A DNA stretch of 64,000 bases from Gordionus sp. m RMFG-2023. Lineage: Eukaryota > Nematomorpha > Gordioida > Chordodea > Parachordodidae. The DNA is taken from NCBI RefSeq assembly GCF_954871325.1, contig NC_088775.1, positions 46,477,561 to 46,541,560 on the forward strand, written 5' to 3'. A model generated the notes under the pieces. The model saw only the letters and a list, made by a program, of their open reading frames with translations. It did not search any database and was not told where the DNA came from. The position numbers were made by a program, and so were the translations under genes. Below are positions 35,423 to 47,800 of the stretch, piece by piece; the first letter of the stretch is position 1, and every line of letters begins with the position of its first letter.

Positions 35423-36289
35423 CCATTTACTAATAAATTTAAAACTCTCTATGTGGAGTAATATTATATTTTTTTCTTCTTATATTATACGTTTTAATAT
35501 ATATGTTTTTTAAACGTTTTGAATATTTGAAATTAAAATATATAATAAAAATAAAAACAATTGGAATCAAAAAAGAGTGAAAAAGTATATATAATAGTTT
35601 AAACAGTGGTAAATAATGAATAAGTATAAATAATAGTAAGCAATATATGATAAATAATGAATAAATATGAATTGAATATAAAAACAAGATGAATTATAGG
35701 AGGAATATTTTTTTTTAAAAATATGTCATTATCTTAAAAAAAATATAAAATACTTCCTTTTATAAACGGTCCAACATGTTGCTTTTGTACAAATAAATAA
35801 TATTTGAAAATGATTTTTTAGCATTTTCTATCATTCTTTTATATTTAATTTGGATTCTTGTTAGTATTTGACGGCGCATAATTAGTCTATTTGGATATAT
35901 TTTTAATCAGTTTAATGAATATAAGTTATTATGAGTTGTATTCTTTTGAAAAAAATAAATTTCTGTCAGGTTTTTACTACTCTCATGTCTGGTAAATTTT
36001 TTAAAGTAGTAGACCCATTTTTTATTTTAATTTTTTGATTTGGTTTAGCAAATTTTTGGGAATGGTTTCTTTTGTCATATTATTTAATTATTATTTATAC
36101 CTATATATGTATTTTAAATTGTAAGAGGTAGTTTAGTTTACACCGATTACTTTATTTTTTGGTTTGCATAATTTGCATGTAACAGACAGAGTTTCATTGT
36201 CTAGATTTCCTTTAGCTTTAATTATTTTTAGAGTAATAGCAAGACCTTGCTCCAAATTTCAGGACTAAAACACTGTGAAGGAAGTGAAA
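35423..36289. other. AT-rich non-coding DNA
   Basis: No gene. The 82-codon minus frame at 35439-35687 is Ile/Tyr/Leu filler from AT-rich DNA. Confidence 0.4.
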
Positions 36290-36318
36290 GAAGTTATTTA
36301 ATAAATTCAATTTTTTAA

Positions 36319-36564
36319 AATATATCGATTTTATTTATTTAAATAAATAATATAATATAATCAAGCTATAAGATGACCCTAGTCCCCTAGAACTAAGGTA
36401 TACCTCTCGCCTGGGATTATACCTAGATCGTTTTGCCAGATCTTTTTCTGTCAACTCCATCATGAGAGCAGAAAACACAAAGAAAAATAAATATTGTAAA
36501 TCTTTTGTTCATTCCAATATTTTCAGAAACCTTTGGATCATTTGGACCACAAGCCCTAAAATTA
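36319..36564 (-). other. GC-richer island with two overlapping open minus frames, possible exon
   Basis: One minus frame, beginning near 36560 after the acceptor-like GATAATTTTAG, reads ACGPNDPKVSENIGMNKRFT and then IFIFLCVFCSHDGVDRKRSG with KTI and a stop at about 36426. Another reads MMELTEKDLAKRSRYNPRRE, then VYLSSRGLGSSYS, to a stop near 36322. Codons such as CGA, AGG, GGG and CTC are rarer elsewhere in the window. I do not recognise either peptide. It could be a terminal exon of an unknown gene, an old transposon piece, or chance. Confidence 0.25.
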
Positions 36565-36659
36565 TCAAAAAAATAAAGCAAAAGTTACGTCTATTCACAG
36601 GTGATCCAAATGAGGGATATTACTTGCGAATAAGAATATCGATCGAAATTTGCTGATCG

Positions 36660-37492
36660 AACTGTATACCTATACGTGGGTCCCTAAATAATTTATTTAA
36701 AGCTTTCTCTTTAAATATTATTTTCCAAATATACTTTTTATAAATATGGTATGTATAAGTTTAATATTTATTAGTCAAAAATTTATCTTATTATATAATC
36801 TTTTTTAATATTGAATTTGAAAATAAAGTTTAATAAAAAAAAAGAAGTTATATATATTCATCATTTTAAAATATTAATTAAAAATTTTTAAAAATAGCTA
36901 AATAAGTAGCCATTGTTTAGCTATAACTAATCGAAAAAAATGACGGCTCTATTAATTAGCAATATTTTTAATAAAATTAGTATCGCTACCGATGGCTACT
37001 TTAACAGTATCAAAAAGACACTACACAAATACCCAAGAATAAAAAGACACAGGAAAAACCTTAATTATTAAAATTTGTTTACATGCTTAAAAAAGGAAAA
37101 ATTTTAAAATGTTCACCTCTTTTTAAGAAGCGCTTAAACTTTTTTGAAAATTAGGCTATTTTTGTCCTATGCCTCTTTGTCCGGAGTACTTATTTCTTCA
37201 TCAATCTCATTTCGAAATAGACTAAAAGTATTGAAATATGTAATTTTTGGTCAAATCCGAGAAATATGAAATTCTGATCGAAGAACGCAAACTCCACCCC
37301 CCCCCCACCCGCCCCTAAATCTCCTAAGTTGCGATACTGGTAATGTATCTAATTATTTTAAACACTGTATTTTTAATATAACTATTTAAAAACTACAAAT
37401 CTAAAAAAAATTGAAGAAATTCATTAACTTATAAAAAAAAATTCTGATTCGAATGGAAGACTGCTTTCCGAGAAAGGGCACAGTCACAACCT
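36660..37492. other. AT-rich non-coding DNA
   Basis: C-run at 37288-37310, followed by CTAAGTTGCGATACTGG, may be a worn element end. No gene. Confidence 0.35.
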
Positions 37493-37500
37493 AACCTGGG

Positions 37501-39601
37501 CAGGATTAGGCAAATTTTCAGAAAATTGTATTCGGATACAGATACAGATACTTTATAAAATTTTGTATTTAAGAAACAAGATACTTTAGAAAAATTTCAA
37601 TAAGATATAAGAGATACTTGTATTTTTTTTAAAAAAAAGTATCTAAGATACAAGATACTTTTTTAAAAAACTTTAAATAGTCAAAATCAAAATATATAAA
37701 GCTTTATTTTCTTATTTATAATATAAATTTATAAACAAATATTTAAAATTAATTGTAGAAAATAACAAATTTATTATAAAGGATAATGCGATATTCCATT
37801 TAATAATTATATAATTAGTAAATAATAATAAATCAGCATCATATATCAGCATTATTTTTTAATATTATTAATTTTTCAAATGATTTATCGTTCAATCTTT
37901 GACGATTTGGTCTATTAACCATATTAGCAAAGCTAAATAATCTTTCAACGGGGGCTGAGGAGGGTAATATTGTGTTATATTTAATAAATATTTCTTTTAT
38001 ATATTTATAACTATTTAACATATTTATACTCCGCCTGTCATCTTTCATATAATTTAGGGCCTCTATTTCAATATCATTTATTGAATTATTAGAATTGGAT
38101 GTGGTACTTTTAAGGCAAAAGTAATCATCATCTTCATCAATTGAAGATTTTGTTGAAGTATTAATTTCAATATTATTTTTAAAAACAATTAATGTAATAA
38201 CAAATCCTGAAGGTATTTTTTTTCTTTTTCACCATCAATCCAACGATTTTTAAAATAGGGATGAGAAATAGTTGCCAAAAATGCACTTTTAAAATTGTTA
38301 TCAAAATCATATATATTTTTAAATCTTTTATTTAAATAATTTTCTATGGCAATAGCTAATGGTTTGCAAAATTGTAGATTGGTTTGAATTAAATTTGTAA
38401 TTTTTTTTAACGACATTTAAAATTGGAGCTGATTCTCCGTAATAGCAGTTGATTTCACTCTGTATTTTGTCAATCGCTATAGCCAATGGGGCCATTATAT
38501 TGCAATATTTTTCTAAATATTGAATTTCAATATCTCTTAATTTAGGAAATTCTAATTTTTGACATAATTTAGGAAGTTCGCCTTTAAATTTTAATAAACT
38601 ATGAAGACTATCATACAAACTATTCCATCTAGTGCAACAAGGTGTAACTAATTGTTTTCCTAAAACTGCTTTGATAAGTTCTGCAGTTTTAGGCCTATTA
38701 TTTGCATTCCATAGCTTAGTACATTTAGCTATTGCAGGATTATGAATTTTAGAAATGTTAGGAGAATCCTTAATAGTTCTCTCGACATCTGTTGTGGCAA
38801 TTAGACTTATCGTATGGCACAAACAATGAATGTGTTGAGGCAATGTTATTGAGGCTTCTTTAGACCCTTAAATAAACAAATAAATAATTTTATTTGAATA
38901 AAATTTTTTACTAAATTTACAATATCATAATAAATTTTAAAGAAGTATTAAATAATACTTTCAATGATTTCGAATTCTATACATTCATCATCATTGATGT
39001 CAAAGTCATTCTCTACAGCTTCCATAGAATATCCAAACTCCTTGAAAGCTTTCTTAAAGTCATAGCCGTTATCTGTAACAGTTGCTATAACTTTTTCGTC
39101 AATACCAAAGTCACGATGAATTTCTTTATTATGATCACTTAAAGTACTTCAAAAAATTTGCCATTAAGTATGCTTAGTTTAAACTTATTGTTATAATTTT
39201 CGGTTGAAGAATCATCTGAAGACGTAAACATATTATTCTATTTTCTTCTTCCATAATTTTAAAATAGACAGATATAAAACGATTCAAATATGGTAGTTCT
39301 AATTGTTAGCAAATTGCTATATGACGACCAACGTCATATATCAAAAATTATCTTAAATTATCTTAAAATATCTAAATTTTGATTAAATTTTTCATTTAAA
39401 TCTTAAAACAATATCATTTTAAATTTTAATACTATTTAAATTAACCAATATAAATTTTTTTTAAAGTATCTGTATCTTTTTGAATACAAAGTTGGTTAAG
39501 ATACAAATACTTTTAAATAATATGTATCTTAGATACTGGATACAAGATACTTTACAAAATTTTAAAAAAGATACAAATATCCGCGATACTGCCCAACCCT
39601 G
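37501..39601 (-). mobile_element. hAT element with a largely readable transposase
   Basis: 2,101 bp between perfect 8-bp duplications AACCTGGG (37493-37500, 39602-39609). Ends CAGGATTAGGCA and, inverted, CAGGGTTGGGCA. Subterminal DNA on both sides is an array of GATAC, GTATC and AGATACTT motifs, probably transposase-binding repeats. The transposase is on the minus strand. Probably among the youngest hAT copies here, because few breaks are seen. Confidence 0.93.
37839..39240 (-). pseudogene. hAT transposase, spliced, two or three frameshifts, N-terminus missing
   Basis: In minus order: IATVTDNGYDFKKAFKEFGY (39030-39090), then an intron 38867-38958 (donor GTATTA, acceptor TTTAAG) that keeps the frame into SKEASITLPQHIHCLCHTIS and LIATTDVERTI. 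Then CTKLWNANNRP and TPCCTRWNSLYDSLHSLLKF. A one-base slip in an A8 run near 38405 moves the frame to the ISHPYFKNRW segment. Another slip near 38190 leads to the hATC motif [20 protein letters not shown]. No BED zinc finger or N-terminal DNA-binding region precedes TVTDNG; only about 35 residues from a possible ATG at 39230 remain, in another frame. Confidence 0.85.
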
Positions 39602-39609
39602 AACCTGGG

Positions 39610-40219
39610 AATATAAATTATAATAATTACACTTATCAAGATTTAAGTAATACATTTAAACTTAGAAATGGTGTTTGATTCAATATTCAATTGATTGGTT
39701 ATATAATATATTTTAGGATTAGTAAAATAAAGTAATTCGTGGAAATTTGTTACATTTATAAATTATATTGAATATGTGTATTAATTTATTTCAAAATATT
39801 ATATAATATTTTAATTTTATATAAAATTTGGATACACATTTCCTTTAAAATAAATATTTGAGTTAAACGATTCGTAGGGATGTAACAAAAAACGAAAAAA
39901 ACAATTCAAAAGTAAAAAATATCAAAACAAAAAACAGGCTTAAATATAATTTTAGTTAAATTTTGAAACACTCAAAAATTGAATAATAAAATAACAAAAA
40001 CAATGCCACCATCACCAACAACGATGCAACTAGAACATACGATTTATTTTTTAATAGATTATTTTTACATGATAATAATATTTTTTATGTTTATCGGATT
40101 AAAGTCAGTAAATAAAATTGATTTTCTTATTAGAAAACTAAGAGTTAGTTTTAAAATGGCCGAATATTAACTACGATAAGAGCATTTATATTATATTTTT
40201 GAAATATGTAATTGTGTGT
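39610..40219. other. 3' flank of the T-box gene, AT-rich
   Basis: Holds the candidate AATAAA at 40043-40048 (minus). No other gene. Confidence 0.4.
40043..40048 (-). promoter_or_regulatory. candidate polyadenylation signal of the T-box gene
   Basis: AATAAA on the minus strand about 170 bases past the stop codon. The motif is common by chance in such AT-rich DNA, so this is only a position that would suit the gene. Confidence 0.3.
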
Positions 40220-41892
40220 TTAAGCCTTATCTTTCATGTTATGAAGGTAATGATGATGATAGTTGTTAAATGGGTAAAGTTGTTTAATATTACACAATAT
40301 CTCATCTATTCTTGTCATCGAAGTTTTTTCGTTGCTAACAGTTTGATTATTAGGGATAGAACCGATAAGATTAGTGAATTCATTTGTAAGAGGCCCGTTT
40401 GGAATAATAGTTGTGTAAGTTAAAGAATTGGTAGCTGCCAATAAGGCTGGCGATGGGTGTAAAAAGTTATTGCCTATATAAAAGGGGCCTAGAGATGGCA
40501 TTTGATGTCTGTTATAATCTATGTTAGGAAATATATCTGACGATGCTGTGATACTATAAGAATTTCTAATAGTTTTCGACCGGTCTTCTGACTCATTTTC
40601 ATATTTGGAACTCATTATGCAACCTTTATTAGGTGGTGCATTGTTGATATCCCTTTTTTCTAGGTCTGAATTAATTTTAGGTGTTATCGAAACAGCGCAA
40701 TTATTTGTTGCATAGTGTGATACATCATTAGGATTCGATTCTGTGAATAAATATGGATTCGATGGAACATATTTACAAAATTCATCATTAAATTTGTTAT
40801 TATAAAAATAATCAAGATCCGGATAAGGTCTTACACTATGATAATTACAATTGTTTATAAAATGTTCATTCGATTTTTGTAAAAAAGGATCCTCATTATT
40901 TATATGACAACTCGCCGTCGTCATAAGATGAGAGTTATATAAGGAGTGTTCGTTCGAATTGCCTGCCCAATTATTTTGCGACGCTAATTGTGAGTTGATA
41001 TAATGTGGCGGGTAGGAAAATAGGGGGTAAAGGAGGAAAGGATGGTAAGGGTAAACATCTTTCCATCCTACTCTGCGATCGCAAATACCTAATTTACAAT
41101 CCCTACGCTTAAATTGATTTGTGATAGGTGTAGATTTAGAGCTGATATGTTCATTTATAGGTGATAGTGGGTTGTTATAGAATTTTTTGAAGCTCTTTAG
41201 AGAAGATTTGCAAAATTTAGTTCCACAATCCTTGTTATTTACATTATTTATGTTTAAAGATGTTTTTACATATTTTGGCTTATTCATGAAGCACAATTTA
41301 CTAGTCTTATTTAATCGATTAATTGTGTTGTATCCAGCATTTTTATAGGAATAGGCTACCTCATTCAAGAGAGACCCCGCATTGTTTTTAAATATTTTTC
41401 GTAGACCACTTCTCTTATTGGGCAAATCAATTGTACCTTTATGCTTATAAGGCGGTTTTCCTTTGTGGAAATGTTTTTGCAAGCGTTTTATTACATCAAA
41501 ATAATAAGCGTAAGAAGTTCGATAATCCATAGGCATTTTGGTATTGCTACAATAGTTAAATTCCTCGATTTCCCTCTTTTTATGGTCGCATTTTTTTGGG
41601 ATCACATCTTTATCCCAATTATTATTTTCGTTCTTATATTGTTTGAGTTCAAATATTTGTTCTTCAGTCTTCTTTGGGAGTTGATTTTCTTGAGTTTTTA
41701 ATTTTTGTTCGATATTAACAGGAGTCTTTTCTATACAAACATCCATGTAAGGTTTAAATAATATCTCGTCCTTTCTAATATTTATTTGCTTGCTTTTGCA
41801 TTTTCGCAACTTTTTCACCCTCTTAACATCCGCTTTTGTAGGGTTATCTTTAAAATTAGAATATTTTGAATCCAGATTTTGCTCAAACTCAT
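40220..41892 (-). CDS. T-box gene exon 6 (C-terminal region and stop)
   Basis: 1,673 bases encoding residues 277-832 and a TAA stop. The exon starts after CTATAG, where AT joins the G of exon 5 to give Asp276. The ATG at 41905 is not the start, because a TAA lies in frame just before it and the phase fits the upstream exon. Basic patch KRVKKLRKCKSK early on, possibly a nuclear localisation signal. The rest is low in recognisable structure and rich in Asn, Tyr, Pro and His (PYHPFLLYPLFSYPP; tail NNYHHHYLHNMKDKA). Probably an activation or repression region, by analogy with other T-box proteins. Confidence 0.9.
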
Positions 41893-44800
41893 CTATAGAA
41901 TGCATTTATTTTAGTTTAGGGAAAAAGGGTTATATTTCAATTTTTTATATTATAATATTCATAATAATAAACCATATATTTAAATATAATATATCTGATG
42001 TAATATAAAATTCACATATTTTACCTTTATATTCATGATCATCGTTTTTATCAGTACCTAATATCTCATGGTGTCTTTTCAAATAACTTCTATCCCTGTA
42101 ATAATATGTTTATTAAAAAATTTCACAAACTAATATACAATTATTTATTAGTATAAAAAGAGCGAGGAGAGGGCGGAAATTCCCCTATTAGAAAATTTGC
42201 CTGTCCCAAAAAATGTGTACAAAATGGCATTATAAATAAAGCATAAAAAAAATAAGTCAATAATTTTTTAAAATAATGACTTATATTTAAAAATTTTGAG
42301 AAAAATCCCCCCCCCCCCTTCCATAATATACATTAGTCCAAATCTTATTTAAAACAAATATAAATTATTTTTAAGTCTGGGGTTATCTGCTTTTACTGAT
42401 TGTATGCAACATGTTTCGAAAAATTCACATAATATTTTTACTAAGGAAAACCCAATAAAATGATATCCTGACATGACCCCTCTCTCTTTATAAAGCGGTA
42501 ATGTGTTATTTTTCCAACTTTAAATTTTTTGAGTGCATTTTTTTAAATTTAATAATCTGATTTTCCCGGAAATGTACTCCATCATTTTTGGAATACCTAT
42601 GAATTACAGCTAATTTTGTCATGAACATTTGAACTTAATATAATTTTTATTAGTTTTTCCATAGATTTTTCATATAAATTATAGGACTCAAAAGTTAACC
42701 GTAAAATTTTCTACAATTCATATTGTTAATATATGTATTAATATATTTATGGCGCAAATTAAGCTGAAATATCATATTCTTTCCCCTCCCAAAGCTAAAA
42801 ATAGTTTTAACTTAACTTAATTTAATTTAATTATATATAAAAGAACTATTATATTATTTATTTTAAATGCTATATAATGTGGTAATTTTTACTGGAATAA
42901 TAACTCGGAATCTTCCCAAGAAGATTACGAATCTCTTAATCTTAAATAATTTGCTGAAGGATATTATAACGAAAAATCTGATTTATTCGGGAACAAATTC
43001 CTTTTGCAGAAAATAGACTCTAACTAATAACATTTTTTGCAATGTAACTACAAAATTAACAAGTTACTTTTTTGAATGTGTCAAATATTTTTATATATTT
43101 CAATATCTTTATAAATGATTTCCTAAATTTAAAACTTATGTTTGTTAAATATAATATCTCATTCACATCAGGCCCTCTTGTAGAATGTTTAATTAGTCTA
43201 AGAAAGCTTATTTTGTGGGGAAAAAAACGAGGACTTATCCAACAATTTTTTTTATTTCCAAGCAAAATATGATAATTTGTAGGAATAAATTTTTTTGCAT
43301 AATAAAATATTTTTAAAAAACTTATACAATTAGCTCACCAGATGCCATAATAAAAAAACAAAAAATATTTGGCAGAAAAAATTGCGGGAAAAAACGGTGT
43401 AAAATGGCCTAATATTGCTATTTATATATTTTTTTTCTGTGTAAATCAATAACATTACAATATTTTTATTAGTGCAAATAAATATTATAAAGTATATTTT
43501 TTTCCGTGCAGTCACTTCTTTATTCATAGTGTATTCTCATTTAAATTCCTTTAATTATAATTTGTAAATGGCAAAATTACTTTGTATAATAAAAAATTTA
43601 TATAAAGATGTTGAGTTATATAGATAATTTAGAAAGTAACTTTCAATGGAACTGTTACTTTTAGAATATAACTAATTTTTTAAAATGTAACTAGGTACTT
43701 GTCTAAAGTTACCTTTAACAAGACTAGTACTTACTATGTTATGGGCAGGAGATTTTGCTGTGAATTTTTCAATTAATATTATATTTCATATAAATAAATA
43801 TATATGACAAAATTGTCTAAAATTTTTAGGTATACTATTATGCTGGAATATATTTTGGTAAAATCAGATTTTTCGCATTGAAGATTTCTAAAATCCATAT
43901 ATGAGGATTCTGGATTAATGGTCATTCCAGAAAGACTTACCATAAGAAAGATAACTCTAATAAACATAATTATTGACACCTATTTGTTTATATTTAAATC
44001 GCTTTGTATAAAGAAATTGGCTAAGTTGTATAAAATATATAATTTGTACTTACTTTCTATAATAAGGTGTTTTAAAAAGGTATAAATATTATTTGGTATG
44101 ACATTTTTTCAACTTTTAACATAATAGGAAAAGATCAAAGGAAAAGTTTATGCTTAAGATATACTTAATATCTTACAATATATCATCGTCTAGACACAGA
44201 CTCCTAAACAATATTATAAATAGCACCTTATAACGAAAAAAAACACTTCAAAATATTATAACAAAGATTATTAGGAAAGTGTGAAAATTTAAAGAAGAAT
44301 TAATCATAATATTTGTCTCTTAGTAGATGCATTTATAGTCGTATATAATAATTTTAGCTGGATATTCTTTGAAAATTACTGTAATATCATTAATTATATT
44401 TAAAAACCCTTGTTAAAAAAAGGAATGAGAATCTTGAATCTAAACTTAATAAAATTATATTACAAAATACCTCTTTGATAGGCCATTTTCTCTGAAACCT
44501 TTCGCGAAAGGATTATTGTCGATTTTTAATTGAGTTATCTATTATAAAATGTAAATGTAATGAATATAAGCTTCTAAAAAATTTGTCTCGTTTTTTTAAA
44601 GTGAGAATATTTATTAAAACCTATTTTTTAAAATAAAATATTAGAAAAATAAAAAGAAAGATAAATATAAATACAAAGAAAAACAACATATTTTTTTTAC
44701 AAAACCTTACTCCTTATCATTTATATCAAAATTGGCAAAGGTGTAAATATAATTATAATCATAAAAGGTAAAAATAGAACTATATTCTTTTTATATAAAA

Positions 44801-47800
44801 TAAATTCATCAAATTTTAAAATCCGAACATATTTTATACTTTCTTCTCCTAGTAGGAGATGTTCAAAATAAGTTTAAAAGTGAATTCTTAAATATTCCAC
44901 TCTGGATAATAAGTATTTTAAATTTAAAAGAAAAACATGTTCATTCTGATAAGCAGTGACAGCTACGAAGGCGCATTCGTCAAATACGAAAGTTATCATA
45001 TCTTTCCAATCGATGTTGACTAAATCCACAGATTTTATTATGTGAATTCTCGGGATGTATTTATGCATGGAATTTAAGATAATCTTTACAATAAAAATTT
45101 GTATGTATAGAAAATAATTATAAAATTCCCAAAAATATTTTTACAATAAAATTGATAAAGTTTAAACAAATAAAGTTCTTTCTCCTTTGTTTCAAGCAAA
45201 ATGAAACATAAACATATTATTAAATATTTGGTTAACAGAACCCCGGAAAGTTTGTGGAATTTCATTTTCTACAATATTTATTATTATTTTTACTATTATA
45301 TTTAACTGGATAAGTATAAGTAGTATCGAAAAAGACTTAAAGAGGGTCAGTACAGTAGGGTTATATGGGTTAAATTAACATTTAAGTAAAAATTTAATTT
45401 TCTCAAAAACTTATCTTATTTATTATTCAAATTGAATACTTTTTTTAATACTAATTATAATATTAGCATTTATTATATGTAAGAAGACAAAAATGCCAAT
45501 TTAGTATATTTATTTTCAGAAAAATATAGGCTTAATAAATTTTTAATTTAGATTTTTTATAAATCATATGTATGGGCATCCCCTCCAATCCTCCATAATT
45601 TAAAAACTTAGCCTGTAGACACTCCTTAAAAATGTGAGTAACGCTTCTATTATAAATTGATTTATTTTAGTTTATATATTATAAATGCTCAAGTCAAGAG
45701 TGTTACCATAGGTGTAGCCATAGTTTACCCAACGGGGATTTATGGGGGTTCTATTACCTCCTATATTCCATTTTGCCGCTTTTATCTAAAGGCATATTGT
45801 GGTAATTATTTTTAGTTCATACTTAACTTAAACATTCTTGTTTAAAATTACTGATTTTATTCATTCTTTGGTGAGAGAAGGGCCTGAAGAGGGCATCATA
45901 TTCATAATTCATAATTTTTTTTTTTAAATAGTGTATATTGGATAATTTTCCGCACAACCCCTTGACTGCGCTAATGGTTATTAAAATCATTTTAAAAATT
46001 TCTTATTTAAATTATAAATTGTAAAAAATACCAGCTAAACTTAGTTTTATTTTATCTTTTCTCTCCATATTTAAAAAATTGTCTATACTTATTCAATTAA
46101 AATAGAAAATTTGATTCAAATATTTATTTTCCAATTAATAACTTACATGCCCGTTTTGATCTAAGTTATTATTGGTCAATTTGATCTTATGGTAAGTGAT
46201 AGGCTGTTTCATCCAATCTTTACCTAAGGCTGGGGATTCTGGATGAATGTAGATTCTAGAGGAAGGATAGTGGAGTTCGGCTTTTCCGCTTACGGTCCAT
46301 TCATAACTTTGATATTTGTATCGAAAATCATCTAAAGAAATTATATCCATCATGCAATAATATTTGGATTCGGAGTCTAAGCCTTTAACATTCAATTTGA
46401 GGGTTGGAAACATTCTCCTATGTATAAAAAAAACAATTTGAACAACTTACTTATTAAATTGTTGTATAAGTTTAAAGATTATCAATTTATAATAATTTTT
46501 AAGGGTTGAAATCATAGCATTTCATATCATTCCGATCAAATTTATAAAGGGGAGAAATGGGTTTGGCATAATTTTAAAGTTGATGCAAGCAATGACCTTA
46601 TTTTTGAATAATTGAATTCTAGGAATTATAATCAGAGCTTGGAACTAGAATTGCAACCTTAGAAATCAAGATATATTCAAACCAGATTTTGGAAATATAT
46701 GAAACTGGAACCAGGATATTTTTTATTCGAGGTTCCAAACTCTGGTTAAAAATTTTATTTTGATGGAAAACATTTCTCTACTTTTTTAAATGCAATTAAC
46801 AATTTTTGCAAGCTAAATAATTTTATTTGCAATAAATTAAAAAAATAGGGAAATGTTTACCATCAAATCTACACAGCACTGTATATAGGGGAGACCGGGT
46901 ATGTTGGTTAACTTTTTTTTCAATCCTTAATCAAAAATGACAATTTGAAATATATAATATATATTTTAAAGAACCTATACTTTTATAGAAAATTTGATTT
47001 GAAATTAATTTTTTTTGAACATCGTTCTTGTACTCTGGGTACGCTGTACTAGACTCAGGCGCGTAACCATTGGGGGGGGGGAAAGGGGGAAATCCCCCCC
47101 ATCGCAAATTTGACTGTTTTCTTAAATATCATTTTATGCTAATAAAAATTTTACCCTCCACCCCCTCCCCTCCCCCCCTTCCAATCAAAATTTTACAAAT
47201 ATTTGAATAACAATTTTCCAACATAAAACTTATTTTTTATAAATATATTTTATTAAAATTTCCTTTCCTTGTGAATACATTAACATTATTCAAAAATATT
47301 AATAAAATGGAAAAATTTTAAGTCAAAGAGATTGAAATCAAATGGTAATTTAGTTTATTATTATATATAATTATTTTATTAAATTTAAAATTATTAGTAA
47401 GTTAGAATTAATAAGTATTTTTAATATTAATTATTAATAAATATCTATAATTTTTTAAATAGATTATTTTTACTTCGATTTTGTAGAACAGAAGAAATAG
47501 AAATACAAAAGTTAAATAAGGCTGAGCATGAAAAAAAGTAATGTGTCGTCAGAAGCGATATATTTATTAAATTCAATTGATCAATCAGAGTTTATCATTG
47601 CTGCTAGTTGCATCAATAAATTATTTTCCTATAGCTCACTACTTTGTAGAAATTTACAAAAACCAAATTTAGATTTGGTTCAGGTTATTGATTTGGCGGA
47701 AAATATATATGAACAGGTAGATACAATAAGAATGAATGTAGATGAATATTTTCATAATATTTATATAGACGTTGAATCGAAGGCTAAATTTTATGATATA

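Noticed and set aside
41893-41905. ATG at 41905 as start of a separate 561-residue gene
   Set aside because: A splice acceptor at 41893 in the correct phase joins this frame to the T-box exons, and a stop codon immediately precedes the ATG.
41441-42008. Plus-strand open frames of 86 and 72 codons
   Set aside because: Shadows of T-box exon 6 and its flank on the opposite strand; no motif and AT-filler composition.
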